From JAVVRI01 sp036654795 (GTDB taxonomy: Bacteria > Bacteroidota > Bacteroidia > Bacteroidales > Tannerellaceae), in contig JAVVRI010000037.1 in NCBI GenBank assembly GCA_036654795.1, forward strand, positions 1 to 19,903: a stretch of DNA of 19,903 nucleotides. Direction: 5' to 3'. Position 1 is the first letter of the stretch. Each line of letters starts with the position of its first letter. The translations under genes and the position numbers were made by a program. Below the pieces are notes generated by a model. That model was not told where the DNA came from. It did no database searches and saw only the letters and a program-made list of their open reading frames with translations. Below are positions 7,089 through 15,169 of the stretch, one piece after another.

Positions 7089-8777
7089 TTACTGGAGGTA
7101 TTCCGTCAGGTTGGTAGGCAGATAGAACGTATTGTTCTTGTCTACATAGACAACGACTGAGTTTAGTTTCACTTCAGCTTTGCCCTTCTTGTCAAGCTTT
7201 ACAATGTTGGTGAAGGGGGTGATGGTCAGTTGTTTCTTTTTGTTCTTTACGATCAGTGTAGGCAGGCTTTTATCATCGGTTGCAGGGATGATCTCGCAGG
7301 CGTAATCCTTGAATACATCTGTGTGGCGGGCAAAATTCTGATTCGTCAGGCCGTCCAGTTTGCCGCTAAGTCCGAGCACGTCGCAGAGGTATTGGTTCAG
7401 CTCGATATTGGTGTGCATGCCTATCGGCAGCGTGCCTTGCGGATGGTAGGCGGCGAGGAATACCTCTTCGCCCGTATGTCCGCTGGTTGTGAAGCCGAAG
7501 CAGGTTTTCGAGGTGAGCAGTTTTGCCATGAACGAACCAAGCGAGCCACCATACATGGAGCCTTCGCCCGCTTTTTGACGTTCGGCTTCCGGAATTGGGC
7601 TGTTCTTGTAGTCTTTGCAGTTGTTGAGAGCATTCAGTTCTTCGGGTGAGAGCTCAAAGCCGGCATAGGTACGGAAGATGTTTTGCACCTCTGCATACGG
7701 TTCGCTGTTAACCTTGTTAGCGAAGCCTTCGGCTGTCAGCTTATAGAGTGAAAACTGGTGAAAGAGCTGGTCTTTGGTCAGTTTGTCGTAACCTTTGCAA
7801 TGGGCTTCGCCGATGCTGATGCCGCTGTTACCATGGTCGGGAAGGATTACGATGGCCGTTTCGCCGTTTTGGCGGGCAAATTCTAAGGCTGCTCCGCAGG
7901 CGCGGTCGAAAGCCAGAAAGTCTGTTGCCATGCCGATCGGGTCGTTTGCATGCGCTGCCCAGTCCACTTTGCTGCCTTCTACCATCAGGAAGAATCCGTC
8001 TTCGTCTTTCGAGAGCTTTTCAAGCGCTTTGCGAGTCATCTCTTCGAGAGATGGTTGGGCGGTCGGGTCACGGTCTAAGTCGTAAGCCATCTCTTTTTCG
8101 CCAAACAAAGCCCACATCTTGCCGTTGCTGTCGGCACGCATGCCCTTCAGGTCGTCTTTGTAAACGGTGTATCCGTTGTCTTTCAGATAGAGTTCGCTTT
8201 CGGCAGGAAGTAGAGAGGTGCCACCGCCGATTACGACTGTCAGGTCGTTGTGTGCCATTTGAGGAGCGATCCATTCATATTTGGAGCGGTTATAACTGTG
8301 TGCGGAGCAGTCGGCCGGCGTAGCATGCGGAAATTCGCAGGTGAAGACGAGGCCGGTCGATTTGTTTTGCAACAGTTTGGCTGCTTCCAGTACGGTCGTC
8401 AGCGGCTGATAGGCACGTGCCGGATCGGTCGGGTAGATGTCGTTCTCCGGATCGCTTTCCGGATAGGTGGATACGTATCCTGTGCGGCTGGGCTGTCCCG
8501 TCATGTAGCAGGAGGTAGTAGGGGCAGAGTCGCCGATAGGTGCGTTGGAGGAGTGCGTGCGCACGGTTCCGCAAAGGTAGGGGTCGATGTTTAAGTTTGG
8601 TTTGTCCGGATTGGAATACCATTGTAGCCAGCGTGCCATTGACACCGTGGCCAGTGACGTGCCGTCAGGAATTAGGACAATCAGGTTCTTTACCGGCTTA
8701 ACGCTTGCAGCATCCCCGGCTTGAAGCGGCAAAATGATGATTGCTGCCAACAAAAGGACTGAAATTAATTTTTTCAT
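7089..8777 (-). CDS. Alkaline phosphatase (PhoA-like), exported
   Basis: This 562-residue metalloenzyme hydrolyses phosphomonoesters outside the cytoplasm. A Sec signal peptide (MKKLISVLLLAAIIILPLQA) leads the protein. Family motifs in order: VLIPDGT with metal-ligand Asp38, GDSAPTTSCYMTG with the presumed nucleophile Ser84, EFPHATPADCSAHS, LMVEGSKVDWAAHAND, VILPDHGNSG with a zinc-binding Asp-His pair, and TSGHTGEEVFLAAY with the last zinc histidine. The last 70 or so residues are lysine-rich and beta-like, probably an accessory domain. The gene begins 24 bases after the aminopeptidase stop and I see no separate promoter in that gap, so the two are likely co-transcribed. Phosphate control cannot be judged from the sequence. 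Confidence 0.93.
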   Translation of the reverse strand: MKKLISVLLLAAIIILPLQAGDAASVKPVKNLIVLIPDGTSLATVSMARWLQWYSNPDKPNLNIDPYLCGTVRTHSSNAPIGDSAPTTSCYMTGQPSRTGYVSTYPESDPENDIYPTDPARAYQPLTTVLEAAKLLQNKSTGLVFTCEFPHATPADCSAHSYNRSKYEWIAPQMAHNDLTVVIGGGTSLLPAESELYLKDNGYTVYKDDLKGMRADSNGKMWALFGEKEMAYDLDRDPTAQPSLEEMTRKALEKLSKDEDGFFLMVEGSKVDWAAHANDPIGMATDFLAFDRACGAALEFARQNGETAIVILPDHGNSGISIGEAHCKGYDKLTKDQLFHQFSLYKLTAEGFANKVNSEPYAEVQNIFRTYAGFELSPEELNALNNCKDYKNSPIPEAERQKAGEGSMYGGSLGSFMAKLLTSKTCFGFTTSGHTGEEVFLAAYHPQGTLPIGMHTNIELNQYLCDVLGLSGKLDGLTNQNFARHTDVFKDYACEIIPATDDKSLPTLIVKNKKKQLTITPFTNIVKLDKKGKAEVKLNSVVVYVDKNNTFYLPTNLTEYLQ

Positions 8778-8801
8778 ATTCGTGAGTTTAGATTGATTGA
8801 A

Positions 8802-9977
8802 TTATAGTAAGTTTACGATTTCTTCAGGACAAATAGTCAGCTTCTCCAACCCTGTTTCGGTTACCAGAAAGCTGTTTTCGATACCTACGGCGCCTACGCC
8901 CGGTATGACAAACTTCGGTTCGAGGGCGAATACCATATTGGGTTGTAGTATCTCTTTGGAACGTGGCGTCAGCACTGGTAGTTCGTTTATTTGGATGCCG
9001 ATGCCATGGCCAACAAACTTGGCCTGCTGCTTCGTTCCCATAAAGTATGAGGTCAGCCCTTCGCGCTCGGCAATACCGGCCGCTAGGTTATAAAGGTCGG
9101 CACACGCTGTTCCCGGTTGGGTTGTGCGGACGATTTCTTTCTGTATCAGTATAGAGGTCTGATGGGCGTGATAGGCCAGTTCGGGCAGTTTGCCCACGGA
9201 GAAGACGCGTGTCATGTCCGTCATGTAGGCCGTATAGTTGCCCGCCATGTCTACCATAATCGCTGTTCCTTCCTTTAGCTCTGTTCCGTTGGCGCCGATG
9301 GGGCAGGCGTTGTTTATGCCTCCGCCGCCGAGTGCGAAGTCGAAAGGAGAGGGTGCTTCTGCGTTCTCACCCGCCAGTACACTTCCCATGAATATCTCCA
9401 TGCTTGTGCCGAAGGCACGAAAGAGTCCGATGGAACCATTCTTGCGCATCCGTTTCTCTATCTCGTATTGAAACTCCAAGTCTGTCATGCCCGGATGAAA
9501 GCATCCGGTTATTTCGGAATATGTCTGTGCGTGCTGTGTGGCGGAGCGGCGGAACTGGGTAATTTCCCAAGGAGTTTTGACGCAGCGTTGCGTACGCATC
9601 AGGCTGGTTGCATTGTCTGTTTCCTTTGGGTGGAAGAGGGTTTGCAGGCGTATATATTCGTTGTATGTCAGTTCGTCTGCTTCCAGTAGAAGCTTCTCGG
9701 GCATTTTCAGTCCGTGTTTGGCGAAGAGCTCCACCATTTGTTCCGGCTTGCGGATGTATTCGGTCTGGTTTCCCTTTAATCCGTTCGGACGTTTTACGAA
9801 AAACCAAGGTGCCCCTTCTACCGGTAAGTAGAAGTATCCGTTGAAGATCCGTCCTGTTACATAATATAGATTCACGTCTACACTCAGCAAACAGCCGTCT
9901 GCCCCAATTTGTTGCATCGTCTGTTGCATGCGACTCCACTTCAGTTGCAAGTCGCCAATCAATTCATGTTGTATCAT
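8802..9977 (-). CDS. M24 family metallopeptidase (Xaa-Pro aminopeptidase type)
   Basis: This 391-residue cytosolic peptidase has the two-domain layout of aminopeptidase P and prolidase: an N-terminal creatinase-like domain (about 1-140) and a C-terminal pita-bread domain. All five dinuclear metal ligands are visible: Asp243 and Asp254 in VDMAGNYTAYMTDMTRVF, His324 in GHGIGIQINELP, Glu353 in FALEPKF and Glu367 in GIENSF. It should remove an N-terminal residue from peptides with proline in second position, though aminopeptidase P and dipeptidase forms cannot be told apart here. No signal peptide is present. Its promoter lies at 10008-10015 and alkaline phosphatase follows after 24 bases. Confidence 0.92.
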   Translation of the reverse strand: MIQHELIGDLQLKWSRMQQTMQQIGADGCLLSVDVNLYYVTGRIFNGYFYLPVEGAPWFFVKRPNGLKGNQTEYIRKPEQMVELFAKHGLKMPEKLLLEADELTYNEYIRLQTLFHPKETDNATSLMRTQRCVKTPWEITQFRRSATQHAQTYSEITGCFHPGMTDLEFQYEIEKRMRKNGSIGLFRAFGTSMEIFMGSVLAGENAEAPSPFDFALGGGGINNACPIGANGTELKEGTAIMVDMAGNYTAYMTDMTRVFSVGKLPELAYHAHQTSILIQKEIVRTTQPGTACADLYNLAAGIAEREGLTSYFMGTKQQAKFVGHGIGIQINELPVLTPRSKEILQPNMVFALEPKFVIPGVGAVGIENSFLVTETGLEKLTICPEEIVNLL

Positions 9978-10007
9978 TATCTAACCATTATCATTGTTAT
10001 CCGGCAT

Positions 10008-10015
10008 CAAAGATA
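10008..10015 (-). promoter_or_regulatory. Promoter -7 box for the M24 peptidase
   Basis: TATCTTTG on the - strand is an exact TAnnTTTG match ending 30 bases before the ATG at 9977. No clear TTG/TTTG is present 19-21 bases upstream. A short inverted repeat (ACCTC...GAGGT) lies just upstream, near 10036-10054. The rest of the 163-base gap to the permease gene shows no further feature I can name and no convincing terminator. Confidence 0.5.
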
Positions 10016-10140
10016 TTCATTTATTATTTCTCGACCTCACTAAGTGAGAGGTTAATTCAAAGAAACAATGATTGCCTCTGGAGGGCTTTTACTATGCTCC
10101 AACTCAGCTAGCGCTTTGCTCTAGACGTCCTGCCTGCCTT

Positions 10141-11226
10141 TTATCGGGGTGCCTTTAGGTAAAGGAAGATGGCAATGAAGGTATAGACGATGTTTGGTAT
10201 CCAAGCAGCAACCATCGGACTGACAGAGCCGTTGACGGCAAAAGTAGAGGTGATGGTCATAAAGAGGATGTATGAGAAGCTGAGGGCAAGCCCGATTCCG
10301 ATATTTATCCCCATTCCTCCCTTTATTTTGCGAGAGGAGAGCGCGGCGCCAATCGTTGTCAAGATGAAGGCAGCCATGATGGTGGCGAAGCGTTTGTGAT
10401 ACTCTATTTGGAAGGTCTGAATGCTCCCGATGCCGCGTTTCTTTTGCCGGTTGATGTAGGTATTCAGCTCCGGTGTGGTCATGGTTTCGCAATCGTTTAC
10501 CGAGATAAGGAAGTCGGAGGGGAGAATGGTCAGCGTGGTGTCCATACGCGAACCTTCACGGATTGTTTCGCGCATACCGTTGAAGTCGCGGATCATGTAG
10601 TCTATCACCGTCCAGTTGTAGAGCGAGTCGTGTTTGATGGAGTTGGCGGTCAGGCGGGAGATCAGCTTTTTGTCCTTGAAATGCTCTAACGAGAAGCGAT
10701 AACCCATGTCGGCATTGGCCTCGTAGCGGTCGAAGTAGGCGATGACGCCCGGCTCCACCTCCAGCTGCACGTTGCGGGCATAGTCTACCTTTTTGTTGTG
10801 GATGTATTTGTTTTGAAAGTCGATGCGCGTGATGTTGGCCGGTGGAATGATAAAAGCGTTGAGCACGAAGGTAACCAGCGCAATGATCGTAGCCGAAACG
10901 GCGTAGGGCAACATCAACCTTCGGAAACTCATGCCACTTGCCAGCATCGCGATGATCTCCGAATTGTCTGCCAACCGAGAGGTAAAGAAGATGACAGCAA
11001 TAAAGGTAAACAGCGGACTAAACAGGTTCGCAAAGAAAGGCACGAAGTTCATATAATAATCGAACACGATAGCCTTAAGGGGCACGTCGGGGTTGAGGAA
11101 CTTGTCGATCTTCTCATTGATGTCGAACACAACCGAGATGGAGATGATTAACACAATTGCAAAGACATAAGTCCCTAGGAACTGCTTGATGATATACCAG
11201 TCTATCCGTTTTAATTTAAAGCTCAT
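10141..11226 (-). CDS. LptF/LptG family permease
   Basis: This 361-residue inner-membrane protein belongs to the YjgP/YjgQ family, whose members form the transmembrane part of the Lpt ABC transporter that extracts lipopolysaccharide and passes it to the periplasmic bridge. The N-terminus (LKRIDWYIIKQFLGTYVFAI) is a typical coupling helix followed by a first membrane span; spans near 60-80 and 100-120 follow, then a periplasmic beta-jellyroll region of about 150 residues, and three C-terminal spans (about 280-355). Expected length is about 360. LptF cannot be separated from LptG without comparison. It starts 15 bases after tgt ends and is probably co-transcribed with it. Confidence 0.88.
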   Translation of the reverse strand: MSFKLKRIDWYIIKQFLGTYVFAIVLIISISVVFDINEKIDKFLNPDVPLKAIVFDYYMNFVPFFANLFSPLFTFIAVIFFTSRLADNSEIIAMLASGMSFRRLMLPYAVSATIIALVTFVLNAFIIPPANITRIDFQNKYIHNKKVDYARNVQLEVEPGVIAYFDRYEANADMGYRFSLEHFKDKKLISRLTANSIKHDSLYNWTVIDYMIRDFNGMRETIREGSRMDTTLTILPSDFLISVNDCETMTTPELNTYINRQKKRGIGSIQTFQIEYHKRFATIMAAFILTTIGAALSSRKIKGGMGINIGIGLALSFSYILFMTITSTFAVNGSVSPMVAAWIPNIVYTFIAIFLYLKAPR

Positions 11227-11241
11227 AGCTACGTCTGTTAT

Positions 11242-12372
11242 TTATAACCGATTCGATAATTGACAGACCATTCTTTCCTTCCAGCTTGTGAAGTCGCCGG
11301 CAAGAATGTGTTGGCGCGCCTCTTTAACCAGTTGGAGGTAGAAGGTAAGGTTGTGGATGGAGGCCACCTGAAGTCCCAGAATCTCGTTCACCTTAATCAG
11401 GTGGTGCAGGTAGGCTTTGCTGTGCATGCGGTCTACGACGGAGGTGCTTTCGGGGTCGATGGGGGAGAAGTCGTCCTCCCACTTCTTGTTGCGTATGTTG
11501 ATGGTGCCTTGGGCGGTGAATAGCTGTCCGTTGCGTCCGTTGCGAGTTGGCATGATGCAGTCGAACATATCTACTCCACGGCTGATGGCTTCCAGCAGGT
11601 TTGCCGGTGTACCAACGCCCATCAGGTAGCGGGGTTTGTCGGTTGGCAGGATCTCGTTGACGATCTCGATCATTTCGTACATCTTTTCCGTCGGCTCGCC
11701 AACGGCCAGTCCGCCGATGGCATTGCCGTCAGCGCCTATCGAGGCTACATTTTCGGCAGCCCTGCGGCGCAGATCGGGATAGACGCACCCTTGTACGATG
11801 GGGAAGAGGCTTTGCCCATAACCATACTTCGGCTCAGTACTCTCGAAGCGACTTATGCAGCGCCCCAACCATCGTTCGGTTAGGCCGAGTGATTTCTTGG
11901 CGTAGTCGTAGTCCGCATCGCCGGGGCAACATTCGTCGAAGGCCATGATGATGTCCGCGCCAATCGTGCGCTGGATGTCCATCACCCCTTCTGGCGTAAA
12001 GAGATGACGAGAACCGTCGATGTGCGAACGAAACTCAGCGCCTTCTTCGCGCAGCTTCCGGTTCTCAGCCAAAGAGAAGACCTGAAAGCCGCCACTGTCA
12101 GTTAGGATTGGGCGATCCCAAGCGTTGAAGCGATGGAGGCCGCCTGCCTTTTCCAGTATCTCCAGCCCCGGGCGGAGATAGAGGTGGTAGGTGTTTCCGA
12201 GGATGATTTGGGCGCCAATGTCATCCTTTAGCTCGGTCATGTGTACGGCCTTGACGGCACCTTGCGTACCTACGGGCATAAAGATGGGCGTCTCGATTAC
12301 GCCGTGATCAGTCGTAATCAAGCCCGCCCTTGCTTTGGATTGTGTGTCGTTATGTAGTAACTCGAAGTTCAT
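11242..12372 (-). CDS. tgt: tRNA-guanine transglycosylase lacking zinc cysteines
   Basis: Tgt exchanges guanine 34 of GUN-anticodon tRNAs for the queuosine precursor. The 376-residue TIM-barrel protein shows the substrate Asp92 in LTDSGGFQVFSL, VQGCVYPDLR, GGLAVGE, RYLMGVGTP, and the nucleophile region DMFDCIMPTRNGRNG (Asp268/Asp271). The C-terminal zinc site is unusual: in E. coli it is Cys302, Cys304, Cys307 and His333, whereas the spaced equivalents here are Ser309, Ser311, Asp314 and His340. The surrounding sequence (SKAYLHHL, SIHNLTFY) is well conserved, so this is substitution rather than frameshift. I recall similar losses in other Bacteroidetes Tgt proteins but could not check. The permease gene follows after 15 bases. 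Confidence 0.93.
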   Translation of the reverse strand: MNFELLHNDTQSKARAGLITTDHGVIETPIFMPVGTQGAVKAVHMTELKDDIGAQIILGNTYHLYLRPGLEILEKAGGLHRFNAWDRPILTDSGGFQVFSLAENRKLREEGAEFRSHIDGSRHLFTPEGVMDIQRTIGADIIMAFDECCPGDADYDYAKKSLGLTERWLGRCISRFESTEPKYGYGQSLFPIVQGCVYPDLRRRAAENVASIGADGNAIGGLAVGEPTEKMYEMIEIVNEILPTDKPRYLMGVGTPANLLEAISRGVDMFDCIMPTRNGRNGQLFTAQGTINIRNKKWEDDFSPIDPESTSVVDRMHSKAYLHHLIKVNEILGLQVASIHNLTFYLQLVKEARQHILAGDFTSWKERMVCQLSNRL

Positions 12373-12390
12373 GCTGCTTTATTTTTGCAG

Positions 12391-12398
12391 CAAAGGTA
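12391..12398 (-). promoter_or_regulatory. tgt promoter, -7 box
   Basis: TACCTTTG on the - strand matches TAnnTTTG exactly and ends 18 bases before the ATG at 12372, implying a very short leader. GCTGC (12387-12391) and GCAGC (12373-12377) could pair right before the start codon, but much of the upstream arm may lie before the transcription start. The presence of a promoter in the 36-base gap separates tgt from the polyferredoxin gene. Confidence 0.55.
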
Positions 12399-12408
12399 GT
12401 ATTTTTTG

Positions 12409-14007
12409 TTAGAAACCGAAGTCTTCTACTTCTACCTTTTCCACCTCTTCCGTTTTCGGAAGCGTGACGGTACGGTGCGTGTTGTTCGCTTTTACGATGA
12501 TGGCGCGCATGGGGCGTACGGGACAGATGGATTCGCAGCCTCCGCAGCCAATACACAACTCCGGCTCAACATGGGGAATCGTCAGAGTGCCTTCGAAGGG
12601 GACCATATGGACGGCCTGCGTTGGGCAGTGCTCGGAGCAGGCTCCGCAGTCGGTGCGCTCCGTGTTGACGATGCAGCGATTGATGAAGAAGGTAGCAATG
12701 CCGACTTGCGTTGTGGCCTTCTCCTCTTTGGTCAGTGGCAGGATGGCATGCGTAGGACAGACGTCAGAGCAGACTGTGCATTCGTAGTTGCAGTAGCTGT
12801 TCATATAGCTGACGTGCGGGCGAAGTAGGTAGTCGAATCCATATTCTATTCCTGCCGGACGGAGCACTTGGCTGGGACACTGTACGACGCAGAGGTGGCA
12901 CGCCGTGCATTTGTCCTTGAATCTTTCCAGACTGAGCGATCCCGGAGGGGTGATGGGCGGCCATTTTTTGCGACCGTTCCTGCCGCCGCCATGATGACCG
13001 CCTTTGGCTAATGCCGAAAGGGTGGGCAGGGTGGCTACGACCGTAGCACTGGTGGCCAGAAACGTGCGTCGGCTGTTCGTTTCGGACTCAGTTTGGACGG
13101 ACGGAGCGGAGGTGGCTTGTGCAGATGCAACCGGAGTGACCGGAGCTTCTTTTCGGTAGAAGGGCATGTAGCGATATTGCAATCCGCCCTTGGCACACGA
13201 GGAGATGCAGTTGAAGCAATCTACGCAGCGCGATGCGTCCACTGTTTTTTCACGACTATTGATGGCTTCTGCCTTGCAGGTATGTTCGCAGTTGCCGCAT
13301 TGGGTGCAGGCCTCCTTGTCAAACGAGATGCGGAAGAGTGAATAGCGAGAAAAGAGGCTCAGCAGTGTGCCTATGGGACAGAGCGTATTGCAGTAGAGCC
13401 GCCCGCGCAAGGTTACCATTAGGATAAAAACAGTAAGTGCTGCCAAGGCCGAGATCAGTCCGGTAGTGGTGACGGTACTGGTCGTTACCTGATAAACCGA
13501 ATAGTTATCCATCAGCCCCAATAGGTCGGCCACTCTGTTGTTTGCCCACATCGCAACGGGGCGCAGCAGGTTGTTGGCGATTCGCCCGAAGTTACTGTAG
13601 GGTCCTAGCAGTACTAAGAGTTCCGTTATGCCTAGTGCGGCTAACAGAAAGGTGAGTCCAAGTAGTGAGTAGCGCAGGAGGTTCATCGGTTTGTGATACG
13701 TAAACCGCCTCACACCCTTCTTCTTTTTCCTGCCCAGACAGAAGATGCGGTTGATGACGTCCTGAAGGATACCCGCCGGGCAGATCACGGAGCAATAGAT
13801 GCGTCCGAAAAGCAGCGCCAATGCAAACTGGAAGACCAGCACCCCAACCATCCCGTTGAGTATAGCTGGAATGATTTGTAGGTGGAGCATACTCCCCACG
13901 CTGTCCGGCAACACGTTTGCGAAGTCGATGAAGAAAAGCAATACCGGCATGAAAAAAAGAATTGCGAGCATTACCCGCAATCCTTTTAAGTAATTTGTTC
14001 GTTTCAT
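12409..14007 (-). CDS. Membrane polyferredoxin, NapH/NapG-like fusion with internal Tat motif
   Basis: This 532-residue iron-sulfur protein appears to carry electrons across or along the inner membrane. The first 240 residues resemble NapH: hydrophobic spans near 10-30, 45-70, 105-130 and 180-205 with two CxxxCP motifs (CSVICPAG, CNTLCPIG). Then come two cytoplasmic-type 4Fe-4S motifs (CTQCGNCEHTC, CVDCFNCISSC). At residues 312-317 the sequence SRRTFL begins a twin-arginine-like stretch with a hydrophobic core. Four further cluster motifs follow, as in NapG: CTACHLCVVQCP, CTVCSDVCP, CGACSEHCP and CIGCGGCESICP. Thus about six ferredoxin clusters sit in one chain. The gene starts 6 bases after the DUF362 gene. 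No nitrate reductase genes are nearby, so the electron acceptor is unknown. Confidence 0.85.
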   Translation of the reverse strand: MKRTNYLKGLRVMLAILFFMPVLLFFIDFANVLPDSVGSMLHLQIIPAILNGMVGVLVFQFALALLFGRIYCSVICPAGILQDVINRIFCLGRKKKKGVRRFTYHKPMNLLRYSLLGLTFLLAALGITELLVLLGPYSNFGRIANNLLRPVAMWANNRVADLLGLMDNYSVYQVTTSTVTTTGLISALAALTVFILMVTLRGRLYCNTLCPIGTLLSLFSRYSLFRISFDKEACTQCGNCEHTCKAEAINSREKTVDASRCVDCFNCISSCAKGGLQYRYMPFYRKEAPVTPVASAQATSAPSVQTESETNSRRTFLATSATVVATLPTLSALAKGGHHGGGRNGRKKWPPITPPGSLSLERFKDKCTACHLCVVQCPSQVLRPAGIEYGFDYLLRPHVSYMNSYCNYECTVCSDVCPTHAILPLTKEEKATTQVGIATFFINRCIVNTERTDCGACSEHCPTQAVHMVPFEGTLTIPHVEPELCIGCGGCESICPVRPMRAIIVKANNTHRTVTLPKTEEVEKVEVEDFGF

Positions 14008-14013
14008 GCCTTA

Positions 14014-14946
14014 TTATAGTTTAATGCGCTTGATGGTTAGTTTGCTTAGATCTGTAGTACCCAGACGGAGCGCTTGGCCTTTACCTATATGGCCAACGGC
14101 GACCATATCCAGCTTCTTTACTTGGTTGAATAGCTTGAGGGCAGCTGTGTCGGCAGCTACGATATTCGAGGAGACGATGAGCGACCGTAGCATAGATACG
14201 TCCGCAGCACTCTTGCCTTGCGGGCCGTTCTGATGCATAATGCGGTAGGCATCGATGATGTTGAGCACTGGCTTTTTCTGCCACGTGCAGATGTCAGCGA
14301 TACACTGTTGAAGGTCGTTCTTGTGGAAGAAGCCGCGATCCCACACGATGCCCATGTAGTTCTTCATCGCACAAGTCATTTTGGCTCCGCCGTGATTTTT
14401 GAGCACAGGGACGTTGATCCAGACGTCCGCCTCGATCAGTGCCTCGTGTATCTTGGCCTTTTTTAGGTTGACGCCTTGGGGGAGGGACACCTCTTGGAAG
14501 TATTTTTCGTCATTGCCCGGCATCATGATGCCGCCAGCCTCTTTTACGGCTGCTTCGATCTGGCTTGTTTCGTAGCATTTCTGCCAATTGTCGCACGTAT
14601 GGTCGAAGACGGTCACTTTCTCTGCGCCTGCCTTGAGGCAGCGCTCCACGAGGGCTTTGATCAGTTTAGGGTTGGTGTTTCCTGCCAATTCCGGAGTGCG
14701 GTCCCAGCCGATGTTGGGCTTGATTACTACTTTTTGCCCTTTTTTGACGTATTTTTCGATGCCTCCCAAAGCCTCCAATGCTTTGCCGAGCATCACTTCA
14801 GGCTCTCCGCCCATCACGGCCACTAGGTCTGGCGCCTTCTCGACAGCCATTGTGTTCGATGTAAGGGCAGCTTGCAGACCGTCAAAATTTAAAGTAAGTG
14901 CGGCACCGGCCGCCAGACTTGTTCTAAAGAAATCACGACGTTTCAT
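14014..14946 (-). CDS. DUF362 domain protein with Tat signal
   Basis: The 310-residue product starts with a twin-arginine signal (MKRRDFFRTSLAAGAALTL), indicating export of a folded, probably cofactor-bearing protein. The rest matches DUF362 (PF04015), with VVIKPNIGWDRTPE, VTVFDHTCDNW, NVPVLKNHGGAKMTCAMKNYMGIVWDRG and an NIIDAYRIM segment. DUF362 domains are often found with ferredoxin domains; here the ferredoxin partner is the separate polyferredoxin gene 6 bases downstream. No biochemical role is established to my knowledge, so I assign none. A promoter lies at 14981-14988. Confidence 0.87.
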   Translation of the reverse strand: MKRRDFFRTSLAAGAALTLNFDGLQAALTSNTMAVEKAPDLVAVMGGEPEVMLGKALEALGGIEKYVKKGQKVVIKPNIGWDRTPELAGNTNPKLIKALVERCLKAGAEKVTVFDHTCDNWQKCYETSQIEAAVKEAGGIMMPGNDEKYFQEVSLPQGVNLKKAKIHEALIEADVWINVPVLKNHGGAKMTCAMKNYMGIVWDRGFFHKNDLQQCIADICTWQKKPVLNIIDAYRIMHQNGPQGKSAADVSMLRSLIVSSNIVAADTAALKLFNQVKKLDMVAVGHIGKGQALRLGTTDLSKLTIKRIKL

Positions 14947-14980
14947 CTGTTCTAAATTAAATTGAGTTGTATTTGACGGA

Positions 14981-14988
14981 CAAAGATA
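14981..14988 (-). promoter_or_regulatory. Promoter -7 box for the DUF362/polyferredoxin pair
   Basis: TATCTTTG on the - strand is an exact TAnnTTTG match, 34 bases before the ATG at 14946. The AT-rich run just upstream may aid melting. No TTG/TTTG -33 box is seen at the expected distance. Confidence 0.5.
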
Positions 14989-15034
14989 TATATATTATTT
15001 GAATGGCGTCTGCGTTTGCCGTCTCAATCGCAGG

Positions 15035-15093
15035 AAAGCATCTATGGTTTAACGTCAAACCATAGATGCTTTACCATCAAACCATATATGCTT
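15035..15093. repeat. Palindrome plus third repeat copy between aroE and DUF362 genes
   Basis: AAAGCATCTATGGTTT (15035-15050) is the exact reverse complement of 15057-15072, giving a 16-bp stem with a 6-base loop. A third copy, AAACCATATATGCTT with one change, lies at 15079-15093 in the same orientation as the second arm. The structure lies about 80-130 bases past the aroE stop and could end that transcript. Such copies resemble short repeats scattered between Bacteroidales genes. Confidence 0.75.
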
Positions 15094-15169
15094 CGGGTTT
15101 AAAAAGAGTAGGTTTTTGAATTAAATCAGGTCTGCATTGCGCAACAAACAAGTAGGTCGCAGATAGCAG

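Noticed and set aside
9367..9939. 190-codon frame overlapping the M24 peptidase
   Set aside because: Same strand, different frame from a gene with all five metal ligands; composition is Arg-rich and unlike a protein.
10079..10140. Terminator after the LptF/G permease
   Set aside because: TGGAG/CTCCA and AGCGCT pairings are short and no T tract follows on the - strand.
12373..12391. Hairpin directly before the tgt start codon as a riboswitch or attenuator
   Set aside because: Only 5 bp, and much of the first arm probably lies upstream of the transcription start; no conserved aptamer is visible in such a short leader.
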